Part shown: piece by piece, positions 30,641 to 40,846 of the stretch
Position numbering within the stretch: the first letter of the stretch is position 1
Layout of the letters: the number at the start of each line of letters is the position of its first letter
Source of the DNA: Heloderma charlesbogerti
Taxonomy: Eukaryota; Chordata; Lepidosauria; Squamata; Helodermatidae
Assembly: GCA_026122225.1 (NCBI GenBank)
Contig: JANEZZ010001863.1
Location: 62,001-126,000, forward strand
Reading direction: 5' to 3'
DNA length: 64,000 nt
Made by a program: the position numbers and the translations under genes
The notes under the pieces: generated by a model
The model's input: the letters and a program-made list of their open reading frames with translations, nothing else
What the model was told of the DNA's origin: nothing
Databases searched by the model: none

Positions 30641-30806
30641 CTCCAGCCCCTTCCTCACTGGCTCTCTGCCTGTCAAGCAGGCAAGTGGTACCGAGGAGCA
30701 GGAGGGGCTGGTGACAATGGCAGTGAGAAGGGAGACTCCTTGAGGGAGAGGTCCCATTGAGAGTGTCCTGCCCAAGGGCTCCTAAAAACCCAGAGCCAGG
30801 TGGGGC

Positions 30807-31281
30807 AAGTGGGATTGGCAACAAAAACTTGCAGCGTGAGGTGTTCCTGTTCAGGGTTCTAGCCAGCTGTGTCATTTGCCAGGACACTGCGTTCCTTTCC
30901 CCTCCCTTAGCAGGGACAGGGCCTTTCTCTGGGGGTTTGATGTGGAGCCGTAGATCTGTTGGCCTGTAGGAGTGCCAGCTACTTTGCCTCCATTTTTGCC
31001 CTACCTCGAAGTAAATCATTCAGACACCTTCATGTGTCTCCAGGGCTCTTTTTTCTGAAGAAAACCCAACCAAGGGAGTTTTGATCAGGGAATTCAATTG
31101 CACTTGACATAACAGTGCATATTCCTCTGGTTTTTGTATGTCATGGCCCAGCTGTGCCTGAACGTGCGTGATCCACCGCTGTGAAGCCCATACTTCTAGA
31201 GAGCTCTGACTTTATTGTAGAGCTGGCCATTCCGGAAGAAACTGCGTTTGTGTGTTTGAATGCACTTCCTGGCCATGGAAG
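30807..31281. other. Unassigned intron 1 sequence
   Basis: No recognised feature. Confidence 0.35.
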
Positions 31282-31551
31282 CTGTCTTGGAGGCTGGTGG
31301 CTCCGATGTCAGTGGGGCGGTGAATCTGCTCAGGGTTTCAGTCAGAACTCTAAAGGAGGCTATCCAAGGTGCAGAGCACCTTGGATAGCTCCTTTAGAGT
31401 TCTGACTGGCTCAGATTGAAACCCTGAGCAGATTCACCGCCCCACTGACATATCACAGCTTGAATAGCTCCTTTAGAGTTCTGACTGGCTCCGATTGAAA
31501 CCCAGAGTGGATTCACCGCTTCACTGACATCAGAGCCACCAGCCTCCACTG
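31282..31551. mobile_element. FB-C MITE with a duplicated right arm
   Basis: Left arm GGAGGCTGGTGGCTCCGATG; two successive right arms, each TAGCTCCTTTAGAGTTCTGA...TCACTGACAT or similar (31388-31450 and 31467-31530). Flanking CATGGAAG (31274-31281) and CTTGGAAG (31552-31559) agree at 7 of 8. Confidence 0.8.
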
Positions 31552-31699
31552 CTTGGAAGAGCCCTGAGAATCCAGGAAGTAGCCATTCCTGTTCTGTCTC
31601 TGGGTCAAGCAGCTACGTGCTCTGTTCTTGTTTACTCTAGAGTAGGCACAGGGGCCCTGATCCGGTTCTTTAAAAACCCTACCCCCACATTAGGGTCCC

Positions 31700-31850
31700 A
31701 GTCTGGATCTGGCCTCCTGGGCCTACTAGGAGGCCAAGTGTCCTGCTTGGCAGAGGACAGCCCTTTATTTTGAAGAGCTGACCAAGGAGAGTCCCTTATT
31801 TGAAGTCGTCCTCTGCTTGATGAGCTGACCAGTCCAAGGCTGGTTTAACA
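31700..31850. mobile_element. hAT-H-like fragment
   Basis: GTGTCCTGCTTGGCAGAGGA, CAGCCCTTTATTTTGAAGAG and AGTCCCTTATTTGAAGTCGT. Confidence 0.45.
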
Positions 31851-32384
31851 TCAAAGAGCCATAAGGGGGGGAAGCTGTGGGAGCCCATCAGCAGCAGGCA
31901 GCTGGACAGCAGACTGAGCGAGCACACGGGTCACTGAGTCAGTGTTGTCTGCCATGTCTTGTGTTTCTATTTAAATGACAGTTACTATTTGAAAAGGTGC
32001 CCCTATATGCATAAGTTAGCATATGCAAATTGGTGTCCTCTTTTGACCACTTTTTTGGCGATGTGTAAGTGGCTGCCCTTGCCTACTCTAGAGTAAAAAT
32101 GAAACTGAAAACAAAGGGACGTAGCTGCTAGATACAGATTTATAGGCTGTCTTGGCCCAAAGTCACAGGGGAGGAGGCCGTTTGCACAGAGCATCCTCTC
32201 AAACATAGATGGCCATCCTATGGCTTCACCAGGGCAGCTGTTGCCCCAGAGTTCATCTGGAGAGTGATTTCATCAAGGCTTTCCCTTCTTGACAGACGGC
32301 CCAACTCATGTTTTCAAGCTTGCCTTATTTAAAAAAATGCCTTAGAAAATGTCTAATATTAATATAGCCTTTTCACTAAGTGCT
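31851..32384. other. Unassigned intron 1 sequence
   Basis: No feature recognised. Confidence 0.35.
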
Positions 32385-32590
32385 TGGAGCATTTCACATG
32401 CATTATCTCGGGAATCGTTGTAATGACTCTGTCAGGCAGACCAGTTATTGCCTTTATGGTGTGTGTGTGTGTGTGTGTGTGTGTGTAGGTAGTCTGAGGT
32501 AATGTGGCTTGTGCAAGGTTACTCTGCCAGCTCACAGCTGAACTGAAATCTGAACTGGGGATTTCTTGCTCATAACCATTGCCCATGCCA
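32385..32590 (-). mobile_element. MIR-like SINE with a GT microsatellite
   Basis: CATTTCACATGCATTATCTC, TAATGACTCTGTCAGGCAGA, then (GT)n at 32457-32487 in place of the usual centre, then GGCTTGTGCAAGGTTACTCT, GAACTGAAATCTGAACTGGG. Confidence 0.6.
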
Positions 32591-32706
32591 TCTCGATGCA
32601 ATTTGTCCCCAGCTCTGTGTGTGTATATACTGCGTTCGCAAAATAAAAGAAAGAATATGAATCATGACAATCTGAAATTAAGCAATTTAAGCCATGTTTG
32701 TATACA

Positions 32707-32848
32707 TTTGCCTGTTTTAAATAAGCATGCTTCTTACTGAAAATAAATAAGAAACAGAAATAAGTAGCTGGGAGTTGTAGGCCTTTTCTCTGTCTAAACA
32801 TGCATAGGACTGCACCCTTATTTGCCTGTTTTAAATAAGTATGCTTCT
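32707..32848. repeat. 28 bp direct repeat flanking an FB-B half element
   Basis: TTTGCCTGTTTTAAATAAG and CATGCTTCT at 32707-32734 recur at 32821-32848 with one mismatch. Between them 32768-32817 is an FB-B right arm (GGGAGTTGTAGGCCTTTTCT, GTCTAAACATGCATAGGACT). Confidence 0.7.
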
Positions 32849-32956
32849 GTGGCAAAAGGCAATGACGTATGCAGAGAGTGTTACATTCAGGCACAGTGAA
32901 GTAACTTTGCAATGACTCCCCCCCCCCCGCTGCACCTTTCTTCTGGTGGTCTAGGA

Positions 32957-33257
32957 CAGGGGTGGGCGGCCTTCTGTCGAGGGCTGCATTCCCACTTGGT
33001 TAATCTGTCGGGGGCTGCATTGGTGGTGGGTGGGGCCAAATCCAGCCATGGGCGGGGGCAGAGCCAAAAGGGGGAGGGTAACTCCCTTTCTCTACCTGAA
33101 ACCCTTTTTTCTCTCTCTTCCTGCCAATCTGTTTTCTTTCCCCCTCTTCCTTCCCACCCAGCGGTCCGCCAGGGGAGGGATGGGTCGCTTTTGCCAGAGG
33201 TCTGAAGGGGGTTTTGAAATGAGGCTGACAGTCACATGCAGCCATAGGGCCCCTGGT
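32957..33257 (+). mobile_element. hAT-F copy
   Basis: CAGGGGTGGGCGGCCTTCTG start, GGGGCTGCATTGGTGGTGGG, CCTTCCCACCCAGCGGTCCG, TTTGCCAGAGGTCTGAAG and GGGCCCCTG end. Related to 49860-50111. Confidence 0.6.
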
Positions 33258-34019
33258 TGGACTAAAGTGTGTATGTGTTTATGATCATGGATCATGGAAT
33301 GACACTGGTGAACAACATGTCTTCTGATTATTCTGAAATACAGAATATTGTAATACAGGATGACATTATATTCTTTGTAGTACTGGGAAAAATATATATA
33401 AATACATTATAAAAAGGAAAGAATTGAAATGAGTTAGCATTCCGGAGATCTGAATGCTCCGTTTTACAAAATCTCATGATGGACGGGAAACACCCAGTAT
33501 TACTTTGCCTTATGTTTGTCAATGGTTTCTGTATGGGAACTTTATATAATAGACTTCCTGCATTCCACCTGCTTGTATTCATGTTCATCGGAAATTAAAA
33601 AGATGGAATAGCAATCACCTCCTTTTTCTGCCAGCTTCTGTTCAGCTGAATGAGGACTGTGCCAAATAGAGTAGTAACTTCGGATAACCAGGAAGAAAGG
33701 CACGTCTCTTCAACAGGTTGGAATATTTAGATGCGCCTGGGGAATTTTCGAAGTTGCAAAATCTAGGCTAGATACAATATGAACTGGAAAACATTTTGTA
33801 CTGTTCACACAATGATTGTTTTCTTCACAAGGGATGCTAAAAACAGATTTCCCACTTCTTTAAATTGAAAGAGCCAATTTGTTCTCCTCTTTCTATAGCT
33901 CAATAACAGCATCTAGCCAAAGTGTGTTTTAGCATCTCTTGAGGGGGAAATACGAAGGGCTCGGCTCCCAGGATTCAACCTGCATCTTCCCAGCTCTAAA
34001 GGATTGAACCTGATTTTTT
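33258..34019. other. Intron 1 sequence without recognised repeats
   Basis: No coding or repeat signature seen; AT-rich. Among the longest unassigned tracts in intron 1. Confidence 0.4.
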
Positions 34020-34335
34020 TTTTACTTCTAAGAGTTATTAGTTGCCCGATAGTTCTCAGGGTGACATGCAACACAAATAAAATCTATATAAATCCAATCG
34101 ACCCATAAAACAACCAATTAAAGGCAAGCAATTAAAAACAATCAGTTAAAATCAGCAGAAACTAAATCAGGCACCACAAAAAATAATAATCTTAAAATAG
34201 CACAGAGATAAAACTACACAACATACAAGCAGAAATCCAAGAGGATTAAAAGGCTGAGAGAATCCAAAGCTCTTTGCCTGGTGCTGCAAAGATAATGAAA
34301 TGGGCACCAGGTGAACTGCTCTGGGGAGCATTACC
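34020..34335 (-). mobile_element. L2 LINE 3' part, worn
   Basis: AGTTGCCCGATAGTTCTCAG, many AACAACCAATTAAAGG-type A-rich strings, then AAGCTCTTTGCCTGGTGCTG. Confidence 0.5.
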
Positions 34336-34559
34336 AAACGTGCTTTTCTAGAGAAGTGTAAAAAATTGTGCATGTTCTCAAGTTCATGCATCTGTATAAC
34401 TGGAGGGGAGTGGGGCTTCTAGGGAAAAGGCCTGCTTGGAAGATGGCACCCATTTGAGGGCAAGCGAAGCAGAGCACGTGATCCATGCTGCCATGCTGTT
34501 GACCTGGCTGAACAATCTCTGCTCCCCAAGAACCTTCCATGTTGTGTTCTAACCTACTG

Positions 34560-34697
34560 CAGCTTTCCCCAATCTGGGGACTTCCAGATGTTTTGGACTT
34601 CAATGCCCATCAGCCCCAGCCAGCTTGGTCAGTGGCTGGGAATCGTGGGAGTTGTAGTCCACAATATCTGGAGTGCAACACGTTGGGGAAGGCATAA
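34560..34697. mobile_element. FB-A, both arms
   Basis: GCTTTCCCCAATCTGGGGAC, CAGATGTTTTGGACTTCAAT left; GTGGGAGTTGTAGTCCACAA, TATCTGGAGTGCAACACGTT right. Confidence 0.75.
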
Positions 34698-34795
34698 TAT
34701 ACCCTACAGGTATAAACACTTAGGGGCATGATTAGCCGTGTTCCTTGGGGGAAGGGACAGACAGTATGTTGCAGGCTGCCACTGCTGTAGGGGAA

Positions 34796-35450
34796 CAGGG
34801 CAGTGAACCTTTTTCAGCCTGAGGGCTGAATTAATTGCAGAGAAGCACTCAGGGGCTGCATTCCAGTGATGGGCGAAGCTGAAGGCAAATGGGGTGAGGC
34901 CAAAAATACAATAAATGCCAGCATATTATATCTCAAAGCTCTTTCTGCCAGGAGCTAAGCCTTGTGAGAGCATTGCCTCCTTTTAGAATGGGGGAAAACT
35001 GCACAAAAGCCAGGAAATATGGCACCAATGGCACTGGAAAATTTGGGGCCAAATCTATATTTCACTGCATTTAAAAAAAAATTCCAATTAACGCTGTCAA
35101 AAGCTTTATACATATATTTGTTCTTAAGAATAAAATATGTACATCTTATCATTGTTAATAGCATGGATAATTTGTAAATTGTTGTACAGTTTATTGTGCA
35201 TTTGTTGAACAAATTTGTATGGATAGATAATGTACATGTATTGTAATGGAAATGAAATGAAGAACAGCTCAAATCTAAAAAAAAACCCCACACAACAAAA
35301 AACAAAAGCCAAGAAACCACCAAATATCCGGGGTTGGGTGGAAAGGCAAGGGGCAGGGAAGGGGCGCGACCTTCTGGAGAGCTCCAAAGGGCCGGATCTG
35401 GACCACAGGATGGTCGGAGTTGGCCCCGGGCCTAAGGTTCCCCACCCCTG
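34796..35450 (+). mobile_element. hAT-E copy with an insertion
   Basis: CAGGGCAGTGAACCTTTTTC start; GGGGGCTGCATTCCAGTGATGG; TTTTAGAATGGGGGAAAACT; end GGCCTAAGGTTCCCCACCCC TG. Between about 35010 and 35296 lies an AT-rich unidentified insertion. Confidence 0.75.
35010..35296. mobile_element. Unidentified AT-rich insertion in hAT-E
   Basis: It separates CACAAAAGCCAGGAAA from CCAAGAAACCACCAAATATC, which are contiguous in the copy at 43036. It ends in an A-rich stretch (about 35276-35296), so it may be a retroposed piece on the + strand; no family recognised. Confidence 0.5.
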
Positions 35451-35522
35451 CTGTATAGCGACCAAGGAAGGATGGAGGATCAAGTTTACTTTGTGTATGT
35501 GCCTATGGTCTGTGAATGCAAA

Positions 35523-35572
35523 AAGAAAGGAAGGAAGGAAGGAAGGAAGGAAGGAAGGAAGGAAGGAAGGAG
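35523..35572. repeat. (AAGG)n microsatellite
   Basis: About 12 units. Confidence 0.95.
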
Positions 35573-35710
35573 ACTTGCCGCATTTTGCGTACCTGGACCC
35601 TTTACACATCTGAAGAACGTAGCATGTCTTCATGCATGCACAGGTTGCTGACTCTGCGTGCACTGAGTTAACTGCGTCACTTTGACACCCTGCAATATAC
35701 AATGGGACCC

Positions 35711-35928
35711 AGGGCTGGCTCCAGAGAGTGGCAAGTTTGACAGGGCCCCAAGACAAGCAGAGGGGCCACCATCCTAAATGTGTCATCATTTCCATTCTGC
35801 TTAGAGTATTCAAGAAATTCAGATGCAGATTAAGAGAACAATCCATTTACATGTCTCTCCTCTTCCCAGTTAAGGGGGCTGAACTGAGGGATGCTGTGCC
35901 TAAGGGACCCTAAATCTCAGAGCCAGCA
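35711..35928. mobile_element. hAT-D-related element
   Basis: CAGGGCTGGCTCCAGAGAGT at the left and CTCAGAGCCAGCACTC at the right are inverted, matching hAT-D ends with a different interior. Confidence 0.5.
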
Positions 35929-36481
35929 CTCATGATAGTCAGTTGCTTGTACAATCAGGGAAGCCACTTGGTGAAGGCTGTATGGTGGTCCTGCCCAATT
36001 TCTACTCCCACCTCAGATGGTTCTCAGGCCCTGTGATACTTAGATCAAGTTCCTTGCTTCCTTCCTTGCCGTCCTGCCAAACTATATCCACCCTTCCTCT
36101 TGGTCCTACGGAGTCTAGGGGGAGTCTGGGCTGTACCTAAGGGGAGAGTGAACAGCTCATTAAGTGTGGCTGAATACAACAATATCATCAACTCATGGGT
36201 TTCCCCGCTTAGCCCCCTTCCACAGACATTATTGGCCTCTGTGGGTAAGGCATGGGGAAATACACAACTTGATGACATCACATCATGCACTTCAGGAACA
36301 TGGCGTTACACACAGGAGGGTGGAAACTAGATGCAGAGTTTCTGATTTTGTCATTGTGTCTAGTTCCTCGCTCACTGTCTCAGCTCACTCTATGCAATGT
36401 GCAGATTGCTCTTTAAAAGTTTTCATGACCCACCATATATATCCACCCAAGTGACACAAGCTGAATATCTCCACCGTCCCT
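35929..36481. other. Unassigned intron 1 sequence
   Basis: No feature recognised. Confidence 0.35.
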
Positions 36482-36603
36482 AACATGGCACCTTCTAGAC
36501 ATGTTGGAGTATGACTGCCCAGCAGCCCCCAGACCATATTGGCTGGGGATTATGGGAGCTGTAGTCCACATCTGGAGGGCACCAAGTTGGGGAAGGCTGG
36601 AGT
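36482..36603. mobile_element. FB-A, both arms
   Basis: CACCTTCTAGACATGTTGGA left; TTATGGGAGCTGTAGTCCAC, ATCTGGAGGGCACCAAGTTG right. Confidence 0.7.
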
Positions 36604-37130
36604 ATCTGACCAAGCACGTTCTCCCTGCCCCCCACCCCACTCTTCTTCTTTGTGAGATGTATTAAAAACAAGTGTTAGCAAACCGGACCAATAGGGCTGG
36701 ATGTGGCCCACACCCATGCAATTACACAGCTATCTCACTGCAGTATGAAATGCATCTGGGGTACAGCTGAGATTGCAGTGCACACGATGAGGTGATAGCA
36801 AGGGAGGGTTGCTTGTAGCTGATGTATGCACACCGGCATTTTTACACAGCTGGGGAAAGGTGGAGGAATTTCTGAAAGTGCTAGGCACTTTCATTGGCTC
36901 CTGTGTCTTGGCTGTGCCACTTCATGGGAAGGCTCCCATGACTGGATGCTTCGCCATGCAATAAAAATTATCTGCACGTAGAAAGCTAGCATTTCAGGAA
37001 GAAGGGTTGTAGCTCAGCCAGCTCCATGACATGCTAGTTTTCTAGGCACGGGGATATTTTTAATTTTTGTATGGAGGAGAAGGCTAGGCTAGAATTCTTC
37101 TACTTGATGTGCCAGTTTTATTCATACAGA
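36604..37130. other. Unassigned intron 1 sequence
   Basis: No recognised feature. Confidence 0.35.
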
Positions 37131-37132
37131 TA

Positions 37133-37365
37133 CAGTCAGGGCCAGAAATATTGGAACAAGGATAACTGTTTTGGCAGTTGGCCTCTGTACACCACCACAT
37201 TGAAGTTGAAAGGAAACACACCCAGATGGGAATGAAGTCAGGACTTTCAGCTGTAATTCAAGGGGGTTGACAAAAGTGGGGCACTAACCATTCAGGAAGG
37301 ACAGCCAGTGGCATACACACACACCCATCGTTGGTGACTTCTAAGTAATGGAACAACGGCTGACA
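37133..37365. repeat. Left terminal inverted repeat of the Tc1 element
   Basis: Complementary, with scattered mismatches, to 38551-38783. Internal landmark AACCATTCAGGAAGGACAGC. Confidence 0.9.
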
Positions 37366-37482
37366 AGCAGCTGCATGGCCAGGTGTGGCCTGTTTCCCGG
37401 GTACCCCATGACCAATCAAGCAGATAAAAGGCCTGGAGGTGGTTCTGAGTGTTACATTTGCATTTGGTAGCTGTTCACTGGA

Positions 37483-38521
37483 ATGCTCAACATGAGGTCC
37501 AAAGAGGTGTCCATGCGGGTGAAGGAGGCCATCATTAGGCTGAGGAAACAAAATAAACCCATCGGAGAGATAGCAAAAACAGTGGGAGTGCCCAACACAA
37601 CAGTTTGGAACTTCCTGAAAAAGAAGGAATTAACAGGCAAGCTCAGTAACAGCAAAAGGCCTGGAAGACCACGGAAGACAACTACAGTGGATGACTGCAG
37701 AATTCTGCTCAGGGTGAAGAGGAACTCTCACAACATCTAGCCAGGTCAAGAATACTCTTGCGGAGGTAGGCATGTCATTGTCAACATCTACAGTCAAGAG
37801 ACGGCTTTATGAATGTAAATACAGAGGCTTCACAACAAGGTGCAAACCACTGGTAACGCTCAAGAACAGAAAGGCCAGATTAGCCTTTGCCAGCAAACAC
37901 CTAAAAAAGCCTGCCCAGTTCTGGAATAAGATTCTTTGGACTGATGAAACCAAGATTAACTTGTACCAGAATGATGGGAAGAGAAAAGTATGGAGAAAGA
38001 AAGGAACAGCTCATGATCCAAAGCATACCACATCATCTGTCAAACATGGTGGAGGCAGTGTTATGGCATGGGCATGTATGGCTGCTGATGGAATCAGGTC
38101 ACTGGTGTTTATTGATGACCTGACTGCTAATAAAAGCGGCAGGACGAATTCTGAAGTGTATAGGGCTATACTTTCTGCTCAGATTCAGCTGAATGCTGCC
38201 AAACTGATGGGACGCCGCTTCATATTGCAGATGGATAATGACCCCAAACATACAGCAAAAGCTACCCAAGAGTTTCTCAAGGCAAAGAAGTGGGATGTTC
38301 TTCAATGGCTAAGTCAGTCACCTGATCTCAACCCAATAGATCATGCTTTTCACTTACTGAAAGACAAGACTGAAGGCAGAAAGACCCGCAAACAAGCAGC
38401 AGCTGAAGGCAGCTGCAGTAAAGGCCTGGCAAAGCATCTCAAGGGAGGAAACTCAGCATTTGGTCATGTCCATGGGTTTCAGACTTCAGGCAGTCATTGA
38501 CTGCAAAGGATTTTCATCCAG
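37483..38521 (+). pseudogene. Tc1-type transposase, two frameshifts and altered catalytic residue
   Basis: Frame one (37483-37740) holds the N-terminal DNA-binding region with a paired-like helix-turn-helix (IGEIAKTVGVPNTTVWNFLK) and the GRPRKTT hook. A one-base shift near 37735 leads to the frame carrying the DDE domain: WTDETKINLY (first Asp), VKHGGGSVMAWACM, QMDNDPKHT (second Asp) and SPDLNPIDHAF. The third catalytic residue, usually Glu in Tc1 (DD34E), is Asp here. A second shift near 38365 displaces the last ~50 codons into another frame, where the expected C-terminus runs to a stop near 38521. Total span fits a transposase of roughly 340 residues. Not functional. Confidence 0.92.
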
Positions 38522-38550
38522 GTATTAAAGACGACCCTTAAGTTTGAGAT

Positions 38551-38783
38551 CATGTTCGTTTGTTCCATTACTTATGAGCCACCAACGATGGGTGTGTGTG
38601 CCTGCCACTGGCTGTACTTCCTGAATGGTTAGTGCCCCACTTTTGTCAACCCCCTTGAATTACAGCTGATAGTCCTGACTTCACTCCCATCTCGGTGTGT
38701 TTCCTTTCAACTTCAATGTGGTGGTGTACAGAGGCCAACTGCCGAAACAGTTATCCTTGTTCCAATATTTCTGGCCCTGACTG
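38551..38783. repeat. Right terminal inverted repeat of the Tc1 element
   Basis: Mirror of the left repeat; contains GCTGTACTTCCTGAATGGTT. Confidence 0.9.
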
Positions 38784-38785
38784 TA

Positions 38786-39380
38786 TATCTGTTTGACTGG
38801 AGAGGCATTTAACTAATTTGAGCAAGTGTTGTTGGTATAGCTTCATTTTTGTTGGGGAAAGGAATATGGGGTTAAGCCCTTTTTTAGAGGGGCATGGGGT
38901 GTGGAAATTGGTTCCTCATGCATAGGGCCTCCAGGTATGTTTGAACAGGCATACAGAATACATCTGTATCTAGTATTATCACTAAAGTCAGCAGCTGCTG
39001 GATGAGACCCCGCGATAAAGAGCTTTGAAGAGTCTTGTCCTCCTGTTCCTTTTGAATAGGTTTCAAGGGGCCGATCAAACAGGTTTATCAAGAGGTGCAG
39101 GCATTTTATGTGAACGCTACAGATGTCATGGCAGGGCGAAACTCCCCGCAAGAAGCTGAGGGCGGACTTTCTTGAGTAACAGCTTGAGTCAAAACAAAAG
39201 AAGAAGGGGGAGAAAAAGCAGCTTCATTGTGCCAGGGCTGGAAAACCAGCATATGTTAAGCAGCTAGGCACTCCGATGTCTCTGATTTTCCAGCCTTAAA
39301 ACCCTGAAGTCCTGCAGTTTGCTGCTTTAGCAACACCCCCACTGAGGCAAGCTGGTCAACACCTTGTTCGTGACAGGCAT
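38786..39380. other. Unassigned intron 1 sequence
   Basis: No feature recognised. Confidence 0.35.
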
Positions 39381-39740
39381 CAGGTCTGGTGTCAAGGGTA
39401 GCCATGGTCAGGCGCTTGCCGAGCTCTGGTAGGGGCCCAGTGACAAGAGCCCCTGGACTTGCTCCTCCTCTTTGCCATTGCACCCTGCTTGTTCACCTGC
39501 CTCTTGCTGAGGCCCAGGCAATGGTGGTGGTGAGAAGGAGGAGCAGGAGATGCCGCGGCCTGCTTGCTCCATGGCCCTCTCCCTGCCAAGCAAGCAAATG
39601 GAAGCAATAATGAGAAAGAGGAGGAGGAGGAGGAGAAACAGCAGCTGGTGACAAGGGCGGTGAGAAGGTAGACTCCTTGAGGGAGGGGGCCCAGGGAGGG
39701 TGTCTTGCCCAGGGGCCCTGAAAACCTGGAGCCAGCACTG
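39381..39740 (-). mobile_element. hAT-D, uninterrupted copy
   Basis: CAGGTCTGGTGTCAAGGGTA to CTGGAGCCAGCACTG. Contains GAGGAGGAGGAGGAG near 39620. It serves as the reference for the split copy at 29855. Confidence 0.8.
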
Positions 39741-39814
39741 ATGGTCATCCTACGATCTGTTTTGGCTCAGGGGCTTTTTCATGTTTTTCAGGGCACATCT
39801 GTATTACCGATTCA

Positions 39815-39965
39815 AAACCAGTTCAGCAGCCATCCTGTTGCTCCAAGGAATGCTGGGAATTGATGAGGGCCAGAGTTCGCTCACACGAAATGCTCTGCTC
39901 TTCACTTCCTAGGATTCCTTGGCAGAAATCATGGCAGTGAACTGGTGTGAAATGGATGTAAAGTT
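39815..39965. mobile_element. Foldback repeat, unnamed
   Basis: ACCAGTTCAGCAGCCATCCT and CCAAGGAATGCTGGGAATTG on the left mirror AGGATTCCTTGGCAG and CAGTGAACTGGTGTGA on the right. Confidence 0.5.
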
Positions 39966-40089
39966 TTTTGCTACAGAAAGGCTCGGGATATGTTTGTCTT
40001 CTGTCTGGAAGATCCAAATGCACATGCTAGTAAACATGGCAGACAACCCATCAGGGAGTTCTCCAGGGGAACGTGTAGAACAGCCTCCC

Positions 40090-40205
40090 CCATCCTGGCA
40101 CCCTCCAGAGGTGTTGGGCTACCACTCCCATTATTCCCAGCCAGCATAACCATAGGGATTATGGTAGTTGTAGTCCAGCACATCTGAAGGGTGGAGAAGA
40201 CTGAA
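40090..40205. mobile_element. FB-A, both arms
   Basis: CACCCTCCAGAGGTGTTGGG, CTACCACTCCCATTATTCCC left; TATGGTAGTTGTAGTCCAGC, ACATCTGAAGGG right. Confidence 0.75.
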
Positions 40206-40846
40206 CATCCTCAGGGATTGCTCTTCCACAACTTTCATTCATTACCTACAGAGGCCAACCACCGTTATCCCTCTGGTAGTCACTTTATGCATTGCCAAAA
40301 ATTGAATGAGGGCCAAAGAGGACATAGATTTGCATAAAATTTGCATAAAACATATATATGTTTATTTATCTGTACAGATGCGCATTTAAAAATGATTGCT
40401 ATAATTTAGCTAGAAATACAAATTTCTCACTAGGGCCAGCCCAAAATGTTTTGCTGCCTAAGGTGAAGTACAAAATGGCAATTGAATCTTACTTCAGTGC
40501 TCGCTGCCTTTATTGCACTTGAGGGCAGCAGGCGCGAGGCAGGCTGTGTGGGGCACCTACAGATCTGTCCTCCAAAATCTTGCTGTCGCTCCCTGCCCAC
40601 ACATAGTTTCCGGGTTTGGACATAACAGAAAACTATGGTTAATTAACCTAGGAGATGCTGACTTGTGACTCACCAAGAAGGAATGAGAGAAGATGCAGTG
40701 CAAGGACTGAACACTTGGACACACGTCTTGTGCATATCTCAGCATAATAATAAGCTAAAGAGGAGTACCTCCTCCAATATCAACTTGTTCATGCAAAAGC
40801 ATCAGAAGAGGTCCTTCTCTGTACCCCCTCCATAAAAGTACATGTA
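40206..40846. other. Mostly unassigned intron 1 sequence
   Basis: AGGGCCAGCCCAAAATGTTT (40434-40453) looks like a hAT end; nothing else recognised. Confidence 0.35.

Larger units (their letters stand above)
29855..30806 (-). mobile_element. hAT-D copy split by CR1-like insertions
   Basis: Left segment to about 30050 (GCATCAAGGGTAGGAATAG, CCCCAGCAGGGGCCCACCGA) and right segment from about 30640 (GGCTCTCTGCCTGTCAAGCA, GACTCCTTGAGGGAGAG, CCAGAGCCAGG) are one element on the - strand, as shown by the intact copy at 39381-39740. Confidence 0.75.
37133..38783 (+). mobile_element. Tc1/mariner transposon, complete but decayed
   Basis: The 1,651 bp element starts CAGTCAGGGCCAGAAATATT and ends with the exact complement. 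TA dinucleotides flank it at 37131-37132 and 38784-38785, the Tc1/mariner target duplication. Terminal inverted repeats run about 230 bp on each side, far longer than in classical short-TIR mariners. It encodes one transposase on the + strand, broken by two frameshifts. It lies in PRKCH intron 1 in sense orientation. Confidence 0.95.

Noticed and set aside
37483..38521. Domesticated transposase gene
   Set aside because: Two frameshifts break the frame, and intact inverted repeats show an ordinary dead transposon.
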